DNA of 64,000 nt from UKL13-3 sp044353855 (GCA_044353855.1 JBILBF010000001.1:310001-374000); one strand, 5' to 3'. Positions 53,308 to 62,804 are shown, counted from the stretch's first letter. Program-made: numbers and translations. The notes: generated by a model from the letters alone, not told the origin.

Positions 53308-53311
53308 CTTT

Positions 53312-53872
53312 ATGTTTTCGCTACAAGAAATTTCAACTATCACACTTACGCTGTTTGCCGTAATCGATATTTTGGGGGCGTTGCCCATTATCATTAATAT
53401 TAAACAAAAATCAACACATATAGATTCTGGCTGGGCAACAATTGCTGCTGGTGTGCTCATGTTGATTTTTTTGTTTTTGGGCGAAAAGCTCCTTGGTCTT
53501 TTTGGTATTGATGTTGCTTCGTTTGCTGTTGCTGGTTCAATTGTTATTTTTATTATAGCCCTCGAAATGATTTTAGGGGTTGATATTTTTAGATCCGACC
53601 CTAATGACAAGGCGGGTAGCATCATTCCTATTGCATTCCCAATTATTGCTGGATCGGGCACGCTAACAACGCTTATCTCGCTTAAGGCCGTATACAGTTT
53701 TCAAAATATTTTAATCGGAATTATTATCAATTTAATTATTGTATACATTGCTTTAAAATCAACTGATAGAATTGAGAAACTATTGGGTAAAGCAGGGCTT
53801 TCGTTGTTGCGCAAGTTTTTTGGAATTGTTTTATTAGCCATTGCTGTAAAATTATTTAAAGCAAATATTTAA
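53312..53872 (+). CDS. MarC-family integral membrane protein
   Basis: A 186-aa protein with six helices. FAVIDILGALPIIINI near the N-terminus and IPIAFPIIAGSGTLTTLI in the middle are MarC-family signatures. The start ATG 53312 is chosen because the longer frame overlaps the ligase gene by about 200 nt in a non-conserved leader. Its function is not known; it is not tied to antibiotic resistance despite the name. It precedes the carotenoid genes by 20 nt. Confidence 0.85.
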   Translation: MFSLQEISTITLTLFAVIDILGALPIIINIKQKSTHIDSGWATIAAGVLMLIFLFLGEKLLGLFGIDVASFAVAGSIVIFIIALEMILGVDIFRSDPNDKAGSIIPIAFPIIAGSGTLTTLISLKAVYSFQNILIGIIINLIIVYIALKSTDRIEKLLGKAGLSLLRKFFGIVLLAIAVKLFKANI

Positions 53873-53892
53873 TCTTGTAGTTTGTATATCTG

Positions 53893-54534
53893 ATGACGCT
53901 TAACAAAACTATTATTTCTGTTTTAGCCCTTTGCATTTTATATGCCGTTGGGTTATTTGGAACTGTATTTTGGGGATTAGATTTAATGCCTCTTACTGCT
54001 GTAAATCTCCTTATTAGTGCCGTTATTCTTTTTGTCAATCACACAAACGCAAACACTCGACTATTCATCTATTCGGGGGTGGTTTTTGTTTCGGGATGGT
54101 TAATAGAGTGGGCCGGAGTAGAAACGGGCCGTATTTTTGGTCAGTATTTTTATGGCAATAATCTTGGGTTAAAACTGCTTGATATTCCTGTAATTATTGG
54201 AATGAATTGGTTATTGTTAAGTTATTGTTCTTCTGTTGTTGCAAACAGGATTTTTGCAAACAGCACAACATTTAATACGTTTTTTCCTAAAGTATTTGTA
54301 GGTGCTTTATTAATGGTATTGGTTGATTTTTTTATAGAACAAGTGGCTCCCACATACGACTTTTGGTATTGGAAAAACCAACTTGTTCCTTTGCAAAACT
54401 ATTCGGCTTGGTTTGCGTTTGCGTTTGCGTTTAATTTTTTATTTCAACACCTTCAAATAGACAACAATAATAAAGTTGCTGTATGGCTTTATGGATTAAT
54501 GTTGTTGTTTTTTGTTGGACTTAATGTGTTGTAA
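53893..54534 (+). CDS. Carotenoid biosynthesis protein (CruF-like)
   Basis: A 213-aa protein with six or seven helices. FVSGWLIEWAGVETGRIFGQYFYG, IPVIIGMNWLLLSY, DFFIEQVAPTYDFWYW and the final YSAWFAF segment match the DUF422/CruF group of carotenoid hydratases. In other bacteria CruF adds water to the psi end group. In this neighbourhood with crtZ and a lycopene cyclase it probably modifies a C40 carotenoid. The exact reaction is inferred. Confidence 0.82.
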   Translation: MTLNKTIISVLALCILYAVGLFGTVFWGLDLMPLTAVNLLISAVILFVNHTNANTRLFIYSGVVFVSGWLIEWAGVETGRIFGQYFYGNNLGLKLLDIPVIIGMNWLLLSYCSSVVANRIFANSTTFNTFFPKVFVGALLMVLVDFFIEQVAPTYDFWYWKNQLVPLQNYSAWFAFAFAFNFLFQHLQIDNNNKVAVWLYGLMLLFFVGLNVL

Positions 54535-54588
54535 TAATTATTGCCCATTTGCAAAACAAAAACCCCTTTTTTTTCTTTAATTTACAGT

Positions 54589-55044
54589 ATGATTTTAAAC
54601 GCCCTCATTATTTTAGCAACATTCCTTTTTATGGAATTTACGGCCTGGTTTGCACACAAGTTTGTAATGCATGGCTGGTTATGGTATTTGCACAAGGACC
54701 ATCACCAAGTAGAGCCTGGCTTTTTTGAGAAAAACGATTCCTTCTTTTTAATTTTTGCCGCTCCAAGCGCATACTGCTATATGAGCGGGCTTATGGCTGG
54801 TGGAGATTTTAGGTTGTATGTTGGCATTGGAATTTCGTTATATGGTTTGTGTTATTTTTTAGTTCACGATATTATCATTCACCAGCGTTTCAAAATTTGG
54901 ACTCGCTGGAATAATAGGTATGTTAGGTCCATTAGAAGAGCCCACAAAATGCACCACAAACAGTTAGGTAAATATCAAGGAGAGAATTTTGGGATGCTTA
55001 TTGTGCCTTCTAAGTATTGGAAAGACCCCGCTACAAGTAAATAA
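54589..55044 (+). CDS. crtZ: Beta-carotene hydroxylase (CrtZ type)
   Basis: A 151-aa diiron membrane hydroxylase that puts hydroxyls on the beta rings. All His clusters are visible: HKFVMH (HxxxxH), HKDHHQ (HxxHH), HDIIIHQ and HKMHHK. ATG 54589 gives the family N-terminus. It sits between CruF-like and lycopene cyclase genes and would act on the product of the latter to give zeaxanthin-like pigment. Confidence 0.9.
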   Translation: MILNALIILATFLFMEFTAWFAHKFVMHGWLWYLHKDHHQVEPGFFEKNDSFFLIFAAPSAYCYMSGLMAGGDFRLYVGIGISLYGLCYFLVHDIIIHQRFKIWTRWNNRYVRSIRRAHKMHHKQLGKYQGENFGMLIVPSKYWKDPATSK

Positions 55045-55079
55045 TTAATTACCGCTATACATTTGTTATTTATACAACC

Positions 55080-55769
55080 ATGTCATTATACGCTTGGATA
55101 TTATTGCTTTCGTTTGTTGGGCCCTTTGCATTAAGCTTTGATGCAAAAGTGGCGTTTTACAAAAAGTGGAAGCCATTGTTTATTGGCATAATTGCCAATG
55201 CCGTCCTTTTTATTTTGTGGGATGGCTGGTTTGCTCGTGAGGGTGTTTGGGGCTTTAACCCCAATTATGTTTGGCCCTTACGTCTCAATAATTTGCCTAT
55301 TGAAGAGTGGCTGTTTTTTTTCATTATTCCCTATTCGAGTGTGTTTATTTACAGCTGCATTAAAGTTTATATTACGGCCAACCCTTTTGCTAAATACCAA
55401 CATCATATTACCCTGTTTTTTTTAACCTCAACCTTTTTTCTTGCCCTTTTTAATACTACTCAATCCTATACTTTTTACAATTGCATAATTGCATCTATCC
55501 TTCTATTTATCCATTATGTATACCTCAAAAAAGAGTGGATGGGCTATTTTTGGCTGGCCTATTTTGTACACCTAATTCCCTTTTTTATTGTAAACGGAAT
55601 ACTTACCGGAATGGCTACCTCCACCCCAATTGTTTGGTACAATAATGCAGAAAACTTAGGCGTTCGGCTATTTACAATTCCAATTGAAGATGCCGTGTAT
55701 GCCCTAACCTGTTTGTTGCTACCCGTTACCATAATGGAATGGTTAGTTGGAAAAACACATACCCGCTGA
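55080..55769 (+). CDS. Lycopene cyclase, fused CrtYcd type
   Basis: A 229-aa membrane protein with two lycopene-cyclase domains in tandem (about 1-100 and 115-225). Each has the signature of the heterodimeric CrtYc/CrtYd family: LRLNNLPIEEWLFFFIIPYSSVFIY in the first, LFTIPIEDAVYALTCLLLPV in the second. It forms beta rings on lycopene. No phytoene synthase or desaturase gene lies in the window, so the precursor must be made elsewhere. Confidence 0.87.
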   Translation: MSLYAWILLLSFVGPFALSFDAKVAFYKKWKPLFIGIIANAVLFILWDGWFAREGVWGFNPNYVWPLRLNNLPIEEWLFFFIIPYSSVFIYSCIKVYITANPFAKYQHHITLFFLTSTFFLALFNTTQSYTFYNCIIASILLFIHYVYLKKEWMGYFWLAYFVHLIPFFIVNGILTGMATSTPIVWYNNAENLGVRLFTIPIEDAVYALTCLLLPVTIMEWLVGKTHTR

Positions 55770-55783
55770 AATTCTGCTTGTTT

Positions 55784-55791
55784 TACTTTTG
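55784..55791 (+). promoter_or_regulatory. Possible -7 box before the EF-hand gene
   Basis: TACTTTTG matches TAnnTTTG, 117 nt before the ATG at 55908. No clear -33 element. Confidence 0.3.
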
Positions 55792-55907
55792 AGACGCCCT
55801 TTTCCTTTCATCGTTTTTCTCTTTATTTTGCTAAATCATATAAAAGTGTAATTTGCTTTTCAATCCTATTGCTGCTTGTGCGTTTGGGATTATAAATACT
55901 GTTAATT

Positions 55908-58049
55908 ATGGAACAAAAAAAACATCAATGGAGCTTTTCTACCGTAGGTGGAGTTAAACGTGTTAATTTAGAGTCGGGTGAAGACATAAAGCACCTTGAC
56001 CAACTTGATCAGAAGTTATGGACCGCATTAAGCTGCCCTGTAAATGGCCTCGAAATTGATATTAAAACACTTGAGCTAATAGATAAAGATCATGATGGTC
56101 AAATACGTGTTCCTGAAATTATTGCTGCATCAAAGTGGATAACAACGGTTTTAAAAAACCCCGATGATATCCTCAAACAAGATGCTATTTTCCCGCTGGC
56201 TGCTATTGATGATTCTTCCGATGAAGGAAAGTCTTTGCTTGCATCTGCCAAAGTGATTTTAAGAAATTTGGGGAAGCCTGATTCGACTACCCTAACTGTA
56301 GAAGAAACCTCGGATATTGAAAAGATTTTTTCTGCCTCGCGTTTTAACGGTGACGGAATTGTTACTGAAGACACCACAGAAAAGCCTGAACTAGTCGTCT
56401 TGCTAAATGAAATAATGTCTTGTGTTGGGTCATTACAAGACAGGGGTGGCAAGCAGGGCGTCTCCCTTGAATTGCTTCAGTTGTTTATAGAAAACAGTGC
56501 AGTATATGCCGCTTGGTATAAAAAAGCAGACGCCAATTCAGCAATTCTTTTTTTAGCCGAACAAACAGAAGAGGCATTCCTCTGTTACTCAGCTATAAAG
56601 TCTAAGGTTGAAGACTACTTTATTCGATGCCGTTTGGCCGCTTTTGACCCACAATCCACGGCTGCTTTAAATTTATCGGTTACCAGAGTAGAGTCAATAA
56701 GCCCGAAAGATCTTTCTCTTTCGTTGGTTGAAATTGCTGAATATCCACTAGCAAAAATAGAGGCAAACAAATCATTACCTTTAACCATTGGCATTAATCC
56801 TGCTTGGGAAAACGAAATAGCCAACTTTAAATCCTTAATCGTAAATACCAAAGAGTCTTTGACAGAACCAGAATGGCGATTGATAGGCGAAAAATTTGCC
56901 GCTTACACTCAATGGAAGTCTGAAAAAGAAGGTGCTCTTGTTGAGCCTCTTGGGCCAAGCAGAATCAAAGAGATTTTAAGTAGTCCTCTTACAGAGGAGT
57001 TGATTGCTTTGATTGAACAAGATAAGGCATTAGAAAACGAAGCCAATAGCATTATACAAGTAAACCAACTTGTTCGTTATTACCGAGATTTGTATGCGCT
57101 CCTAAAAAATTTTGTAACCTTTTACGATTTTTATTCAAAGGGGCATAAGGCCATCTTTCAAGCAGGTACTTTATATATTGACCAACGCAGTTGCGATTTG
57201 TGTTTAAAGGTAAACGATATGCCTAAGCACAATTTAACAGCATCATTTAGTGGAATGTTTTTGATGTATTGTGATTGTGTTTCAAGAGCCACAAATGAAA
57301 AAATGACTGTTGTAGCAGCGCTTACCAATGGTGATATTGATAATTTAGCTGTTGGTCGAAATGCCATTTTTTATGACCGAAAGGGGTTAGATTGGGATGC
57401 AACGGTGGTTAAAATTATTGATAACCCTATTAGTATTCGCCAGGCTTTTTGGTCGCCCTATCGCAAAGTTTCTAGGTTTATTGAAACCCAACTAAACAAA
57501 GCTGCTGCCGAGCAAGACAACAAAGTAAATACAAGTGCAACAAGCAACGTTGTAGATGCACATGTAAAACTAACAGACGCTCCATCAGCACCTAAGCCTC
57601 CTGCTCAGCCTTTTGATATTGGAAAATTTGTAGGGATTTTTGCCGCCATTAGTTTAGCTTTAGGCGCCATTGGAACCATCATAGCCTCTGTTATTGCTGG
57701 GTTTTTAGCGCTTGTTTGGTGGAAAATGCCTTTGGCTTTTCTTGGAATAATGATGGCCATTTCAGGACCTGCTATGATTATGGCTTATCTTAAATTACGC
57801 AAACGTAATTTAGCCCCTATTTTAGATGCTAATGGGTGGGCTATTAATGCTCGTGCTATCGTAAATATTCAATTTGGTAATTTGCTTACTAGCCTTGCAC
57901 AATTACCTGTTGGTGCAAAAATAAATCTCAACGATCCTTTTACAAAAAAGAAGCGTCCATTTTGGCCTTTTGCTGTTGTTGCCACCCTCATTGTTGCTGC
58001 CGTTATTTATGCTCTTTGGAAAAATGGATTGATTCATATTAATATATAA
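55908..58049 (+). CDS. Large EF-hand membrane protein, function unknown
   Basis: A 713-aa protein without a signal peptide. Residues 59-70 (DKDHDGQIRVPE) form a perfect EF-hand loop (Asp59, Asp61, Asp63, Gly64, Glu70). A second, degenerate loop is near 145-156 (RFNGDGIVTEDT). Residues 170-540 are soluble with a Cys-bearing patch (RSCDLCLKVNDMP). An Ala/Pro linker follows, then two helices (about 570-630) and a final one (about 685-705). Membrane-bound, perhaps calcium-responsive; no pathway can be assigned. The gene is alone on its strand. Confidence 0.7.
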   Translation: MEQKKHQWSFSTVGGVKRVNLESGEDIKHLDQLDQKLWTALSCPVNGLEIDIKTLELIDKDHDGQIRVPEIIAASKWITTVLKNPDDILKQDAIFPLAAIDDSSDEGKSLLASAKVILRNLGKPDSTTLTVEETSDIEKIFSASRFNGDGIVTEDTTEKPELVVLLNEIMSCVGSLQDRGGKQGVSLELLQLFIENSAVYAAWYKKADANSAILFLAEQTEEAFLCYSAIKSKVEDYFIRCRLAAFDPQSTAALNLSVTRVESISPKDLSLSLVEIAEYPLAKIEANKSLPLTIGINPAWENEIANFKSLIVNTKESLTEPEWRLIGEKFAAYTQWKSEKEGALVEPLGPSRIKEILSSPLTEELIALIEQDKALENEANSIIQVNQLVRYYRDLYALLKNFVTFYDFYSKGHKAIFQAGTLYIDQRSCDLCLKVNDMPKHNLTASFSGMFLMYCDCVSRATNEKMTVVAALTNGDIDNLAVGRNAIFYDRKGLDWDATVVKIIDNPISIRQAFWSPYRKVSRFIETQLNKAAAEQDNKVNTSATSNVVDAHVKLTDAPSAPKPPAQPFDIGKFVGIFAAISLALGAIGTIIASVIAGFLALVWWKMPLAFLGIMMAISGPAMIMAYLKLRKRNLAPILDANGWAINARAIVNIQFGNLLTSLAQLPVGAKINLNDPFTKKKRPFWPFAVVATLIVAAVIYALWKNGLIHINI

Positions 58050-58677
58050 TTCAACCAAAAAACTACCCTGGCCCCCTCTGTTTTTGCTTTGTTTTTTAAC
58101 GGCTTTATTATTCTTTTGACTCTTTGTTGCTGTTTTGCCCTATACAATCGTGCTTTTTTGCGTTGTCGCTTTGTGCAATTTTAACACTATACATTCCACC
58201 TGCATTCTCTAAGCCCATTTCAGCGTTTAAGGAGAATTCTGTTGTGGTTGTTGCTTCAACTTGTCTAAGATTCAAGTCGAATACCGTTTCTGAAAATGGT
58301 TCAGTTGATGCACTTTATATAAACAGTTTAAAGCCGCCTGCTGGGTAGGATTAGGGTTTGCTTTTGCCTCAAAATGATTTGTTGTTGGATCCGGTTCATT
58401 AGCTGCAACTGCTCGTGAAGTATTTGACCCTTTTCGCCCCAACAAAAATTTGTCTGAAGACCTTACAAAACGCAAACGAGATGCCGTTCATGGTTTGGCT
58501 AAAAAGTTACGCTATAAATTCATTGCCTTAAAACAAGCCGTGTGTATTGATGCCTTAAGAAATTATATAGGCGGCATTTATAGCAAATTACACGTAAATA
58601 AGAATGGTGGACTATTGGACATTTGCCGACAAGTTCCATCTGTTTTGTCCCTTATACAGTTCTATAAATGTTATTTG
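58050..58677. other. Gap with possible decayed coding sequence
   Basis: About 630 nt between converging genes without a confident gene. The plus strand at about 58395-58650 reads openly as AATAREVFDPFRPNKNLSED and on, but upstream its frame meets TGA codons. The minus strand at about 58110-58310 reads SETVFDLNLRQVEAT ... GMYSVKIAQSDNAKKH without a start codon. One or both may be relics of lost genes; no family is recognised. Confidence 0.4.
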
Positions 58678-60225
58678 TTATTTCAAGTCCTTCCATCGCT
58701 CAATCCTCAATTTAATCGTGTCTCGTTTAATAAAATCAAACGGCTGGCCTTTAGGCGCCCTTCCTTTGGGATCCGCTGCCTCTGTTTGCATGCTGCCTCT
58801 GGTGATTTTAAACTCTGTATATGTTTTACCAAAATCCGGTATTGACAATGCATACCGATCATCGCCAAGCGAAGTAAACTTATACTTCTCCTCTTGAGTA
58901 TTCCATTTGTTAAAATTTCCTGTCAAATAAATATCGTCTTGCTCGGGTGTGTTTTCTGGAACATCAGTCAAATAAATTACAAGCCGGCTTTTGGGATAAG
59001 CATCCATCCAACTATCAATTCGTATATGTATTGTGTCGTCTGCCGATCCTTTTTTAATTTGATGGAAATCAATTGCTTCTTCTTTAAAATTTGACTCGTC
59101 TGTTCGCGGCTTTCCTCTAGTTATTTTAAATTCATGTTCTTTATAATCAGTGAGCCTGATTGTCAAAATTTTTCTTCCAGATGTAAGACTTCTAAATTGA
59201 TAATCGGGGTCTGCAATATTCCAGTTGTTAAAATCTCCGGCTAAATAGATATTGTCTTCTTTTCCATATGATGGAAGTTTATCAATAATAAGTATTACTT
59301 TTTTTTGCGTTTTCGACTCAGTTGATGGTGCCGGAGTTGCTGGTGCCGGAATTGGAGATGGTTTGGGCGGTGAAGAGACTTGGTTTTCTGGCTGCTTTGT
59401 GATGGGCGGAGTTGGTTTTGTGGTTGGCTGAAGCTTTGAGCTTGCTACATCAGGAATTGGTTGGCTTGCTGCTCGGGTTACTCCTTTTGGAATATCTAAT
59501 GTTATCGTTTGTTGGGTTACTGCTGTTGCCCCATTTGAGTGGGTGATGGTATTCTTGTTTTTGTCTGTTTTGCTTTTTTCAGAGAAAAGCGTTAGCATTA
59601 TTGTATCATTATTGCTCGGCAATTCTTGTGGTGCATTAAACTGATTTTGCCCACCTCTAAAAACAGTAAAAAGGAATTTTTCTTTCGTGCGATTGAGCGT
59701 TAAATAGTACGCTCCATTTTGTGTGTAATGAAATAAATACTCTGGATTACTCTTTTTCCATTGGTTGGTTTCTGTGGCTAAATAAATAGAGTCTCTATTT
59801 CTGTTTTGGCTGCCTTTTGTTTGTATTACAAACGTAATTTGGGGACAATCTGCGTGATCAACATCCATCCAGCTTTCTATCGTGTCAACTATAAAGTCTG
59901 AAATGCCAATACGCCTTGATGGCTTTTCGTTTCCACATTTATCTGATTCAATGCTTTCAACTGATCCACGTGAGTATTTATAGGTTGCGTGTTTTAATTT
60001 ATCAGAAACGCTTATGCTATATACTTTTAAAACTGCATCATAATCCAATTTAAAGTTAGAATCGGCAGGATTCCAATTGTTAAAATCTCCTATTAAATAT
60101 ATTGATGAGCCTTCTGGTGTATTAGCAGGAATATTGCCAACCTGTATCGTTCTTTCTTTCGAACAAGCAGAAAGCAATAACATTAATATAACTAAATGAC
60201 CTAGCTTTTGTGCATGTGATTTCAT
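58678..60225 (-). CDS. Lipoprotein with four starch-binding-like modules
   Basis: A 515-aa lipoprotein (lipobox LLSAC, Cys21). Four modules of about 90 residues share the pattern YLxGDFNNW ... F-x-ITRGS ... I-x-SW-x-D of CBM20/CBM48-like domains: module 1 at 30-122, module 2 at 128-215 (divergent, YLATETNQW), module 3 at 308-408, module 4 at 414-512. A Thr/Pro-rich linker (about 250-305) parts the pairs. No catalytic domain is present. It probably binds alpha-glucans or glycans at the cell surface; target not known. Confidence 0.72.
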   Translation of the reverse strand: MKSHAQKLGHLVILMLLLSACSKERTIQVGNIPANTPEGSSIYLIGDFNNWNPADSNFKLDYDAVLKVYSISVSDKLKHATYKYSRGSVESIESDKCGNEKPSRRIGISDFIVDTIESWMDVDHADCPQITFVIQTKGSQNRNRDSIYLATETNQWKKSNPEYLFHYTQNGAYYLTLNRTKEKFLFTVFRGGQNQFNAPQELPSNNDTIMLTLFSEKSKTDKNKNTITHSNGATAVTQQTITLDIPKGVTRAASQPIPDVASSKLQPTTKPTPPITKQPENQVSSPPKPSPIPAPATPAPSTESKTQKKVILIIDKLPSYGKEDNIYLAGDFNNWNIADPDYQFRSLTSGRKILTIRLTDYKEHEFKITRGKPRTDESNFKEEAIDFHQIKKGSADDTIHIRIDSWMDAYPKSRLVIYLTDVPENTPEQDDIYLTGNFNKWNTQEEKYKFTSLGDDRYALSIPDFGKTYTEFKITRGSMQTEAADPKGRAPKGQPFDFIKRDTIKLRIERWKDLK

Positions 60226-60367
60226 ACTTCTTGTTTACTGGTTTTTGTGTTTTAAAACAAACATATCCTTCATGTGTCGCTAAATAAAAACCTTTTGTTA
60301 AACGCTCTTTTTATTCATATTAATGGGCTTATTATACAATAAAGTCGTTTTTGCATAAAAAACACCA

Positions 60368-60387
60368 ATCCGTTTGAATGAACGGAT
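60368..60387 (-). terminator. Terminator of purL
   Basis: ATCCGTT / AACGGAT stem with a 6-nt loop; on the minus strand it is followed by TGGTGTTTTTT, 28 nt after the purL stop. Confidence 0.75.
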
Positions 60388-60414
60388 GTTAATATGTGCT
60401 AAACAACCGTCCAA

Positions 60415-62706
60415 TTAAGCTAAATAGTTGGCCAAAGCGTTTTCGTATATCTGTATATACTCAGATATTTGGCCAAAGGTTGTATTCGCAACTGATAAGA
60501 TTCCATTAGTAACCGTTCCTAGCTTTTCAACTGAAACATTTCCTTCTTTTATTGCAGCCTCAAAAGCTAAAACAGCATTTGCTTTTACCGAAACAACAAC
60601 GCGGCCTTGAGCTTCTCCAAATAAATAAGCATCATTTCTTATTCCCGATGGTTGGCTTTTAATGTCAAATCCAAGATTGCGTACTTTTGCCGATTCCAAC
60701 AATGCAATAAACAAACCGCCTTCGCTGCAATCATGTGCCGATTGAATATTGTTTTTTGCTATCAACGCCTTTACTAATTGGTGCATATTATATTCTTCCT
60801 CCAAATTAAAATAAGGCGCAGGCGAGAGTTGAACATTGTGCTGAGATACCAAATACTGTGAACAGCCAATATCATTTTGCGATTGACCAATTAAATAAAT
60901 TATATCACCGGCTTGTTTAAAATCAAGAGTCATGTGTGGTTTTGTGCCATCAACCAGCCCTACCATTCCTATTGTTGGCGTAGGAAATACCGCATCATTA
61001 TCACTGCTTTGATTGTAAAAGCTAACATTTCCTCCTGTAACTGGCGTGCCAAATTTTAAACACGCTTCTCCCATTCCTTTTATAGACTGTACAAATTGCC
61101 AGTATACTTCTGTGTTGTATGGGTTGCCAAAATTTAAACAGTTGGTAACTGCTGCGGGATCTCCTCCCGAACAAACTATATTTCTGGCAGCTTCGCTTAC
61201 TGCAATCATGGCTCCTGTGTGAGGATTAGCATGAACGTAACGGGCATTACAATCTACGCTCATGGCTATTGATTTGTTGGAGCCCTTAACTTTTACCACA
61301 GCCGCATCGCTTGGCGCATTAGTGGTTTGGTTAATGGTTCCTACCATTGAGTCGTATTGGTTATACACCCATTTACGCGAACAAATATTTGGGTGGCTTG
61401 CCATTGCTTTTGAAACAGCAACAGCATTTTCCATTGAAAAATCAGGAATGTTGTTTATGTCAAATTTCGCTATTTCGGCTATGTATGTTGGTTCGGTATA
61501 TTCTCTATGGTAAACAGGAGCGCCACCACCTAATACCAAGCTTTCTCCGGGGATATCTGCAACTAATTCGCCATGCATGTAATATTGAACGCGGGCAGTG
61601 TCGGTAACTTCGGCAATTTGTGCATAGGCCAAATCCCACTTTTCAAATATTGCTTCAAACTGTTTTTCAAACCCTTTTTTAACTACCACCAACATGCGTT
61701 CTTGCGATTCTGAAAGTAGAATTTCCCAGTCTTTCATGTCGGGTTGGCGCATCGGAACTTTATCCAACCATACTTTCATGCCTGTTCCGCTTTTAGCACT
61801 CATTTCACTGGTTGAGCACGTTATCCCTGCTGCGCCCATATCTTGCATGCCCACTACTCCTTCTGTTTCCAGCAGTTCCATGGTAGCTTCAAGTATTAGT
61901 TTTTCCAAAAACGGATCGCCTACTTGCACTGATGGCAAATCTTTAGCCGATTCGGCTGTGATGTCTTTTGAAGCAAATGCAGCTCCATGAATACCGTCTT
62001 TGCCTGTAGCCGAACCATAAATATAAACAGGATTGCCAATGCCTTCTGAAATAGCAGAAACCGTTTTTCCAACTTTGGCAATACCAACACTCATGGCATT
62101 TACCAGCGGATTAATTTGGTAGCAATCGTCAAAATAAACTTCGCCTCCAACGGTAGGAATGCCAAATGCATTTCCGTAATCACCTATCCCTTTTACAACA
62201 CCTTTTACCAACCATTTAGTTCGTTCGTGGTTAATATTTCCAAAACGCAAGGAGTTTAGTTGGGCAATTGGCCGAGCTCCCATCGAAAAAATATCTCGGT
62301 TAATGCCGCCCACTCCTGTTGCTGCTCCTTGGTATGGCTCAAGTGCACTTGGGTGGTTATGTGATTCTATTTTAAACGCACACGCCAGGCCATCTCCAAT
62401 ATCAATTAAGCCCGCGTTTTCTTCCCCTGCTTTTGCCAACATTTTTGGACCTTCTTTGGGTAGTGTTTTTAACCACACAATACTGTTTTTGTAAGAACAG
62501 TGTTCGCTCCACATTACAGAGTAAATGCTGAGTTCGGTAAAGTTTGGTGTACGCCCCAGAATTTGTTTTATTTTTTCAAACTCTTCGGGGCGAAGTCCTA
62601 GTTGTGTTGCTTGCTCAGGGGTGGCAATGTGTTTTTGGCTTACTTGTTCGGTCACGGTAATTGGTTTTTGGAGAGGCAAATTTGCACTTAATTTAGGATT
62701 AAACAC
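60415..62706 (-). CDS. purL: Phosphoribosylformylglycinamidine synthase subunit PurL
   Basis: Catalytic subunit for the fourth step of purine synthesis (FGAR to FGAM with ATP). The 763-aa length fits the small PurL that works with separate PurS and PurQ. SEHCSYKNS with catalytic His, HNHPSALEPYQGAATGVGGINRD and the second half with NCLNFGNP and VTGGNVSFYNQ are present. The start is GTG 62706 with an unusually good ribosome-binding site, GGAGG, 7 nt upstream. PurS and PurQ genes are not in the window. Confidence 0.94.
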   Translation of the reverse strand: MFNPKLSANLPLQKPITVTEQVSQKHIATPEQATQLGLRPEEFEKIKQILGRTPNFTELSIYSVMWSEHCSYKNSIVWLKTLPKEGPKMLAKAGEENAGLIDIGDGLACAFKIESHNHPSALEPYQGAATGVGGINRDIFSMGARPIAQLNSLRFGNINHERTKWLVKGVVKGIGDYGNAFGIPTVGGEVYFDDCYQINPLVNAMSVGIAKVGKTVSAISEGIGNPVYIYGSATGKDGIHGAAFASKDITAESAKDLPSVQVGDPFLEKLILEATMELLETEGVVGMQDMGAAGITCSTSEMSAKSGTGMKVWLDKVPMRQPDMKDWEILLSESQERMLVVVKKGFEKQFEAIFEKWDLAYAQIAEVTDTARVQYYMHGELVADIPGESLVLGGGAPVYHREYTEPTYIAEIAKFDINNIPDFSMENAVAVSKAMASHPNICSRKWVYNQYDSMVGTINQTTNAPSDAAVVKVKGSNKSIAMSVDCNARYVHANPHTGAMIAVSEAARNIVCSGGDPAAVTNCLNFGNPYNTEVYWQFVQSIKGMGEACLKFGTPVTGGNVSFYNQSSDNDAVFPTPTIGMVGLVDGTKPHMTLDFKQAGDIIYLIGQSQNDIGCSQYLVSQHNVQLSPAPYFNLEEEYNMHQLVKALIAKNNIQSAHDCSEGGLFIALLESAKVRNLGFDIKSQPSGIRNDAYLFGEAQGRVVVSVKANAVLAFEAAIKEGNVSVEKLGTVTNGILSVANTTFGQISEYIQIYENALANYLA

Positions 62707-62804
62707 AAAGAAACCTCCACAATAATTTAACCTTGCTTTTTCATGCGTTTTTCGCCTTTGTTACTTATTTAGGTTAATCTTGCATGTTATAATAAAACAA
62801 AAAA

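Noticed and set aside
53084..53311. Longer N-terminus for MarC
   Set aside because: The extension overlaps the ligase gene in another frame and has no MarC-like residues; ATG 53312 follows a -7 box and gives the usual N-terminus.
58270..58480. Apparent reading with TGA as Trp on the plus strand
   Set aside because: A run read with TGA as Trp looks protein-like, but several genes here end in TGA (for example at 6083) and no recoding signs exist; it is treated as non-coding or decayed.
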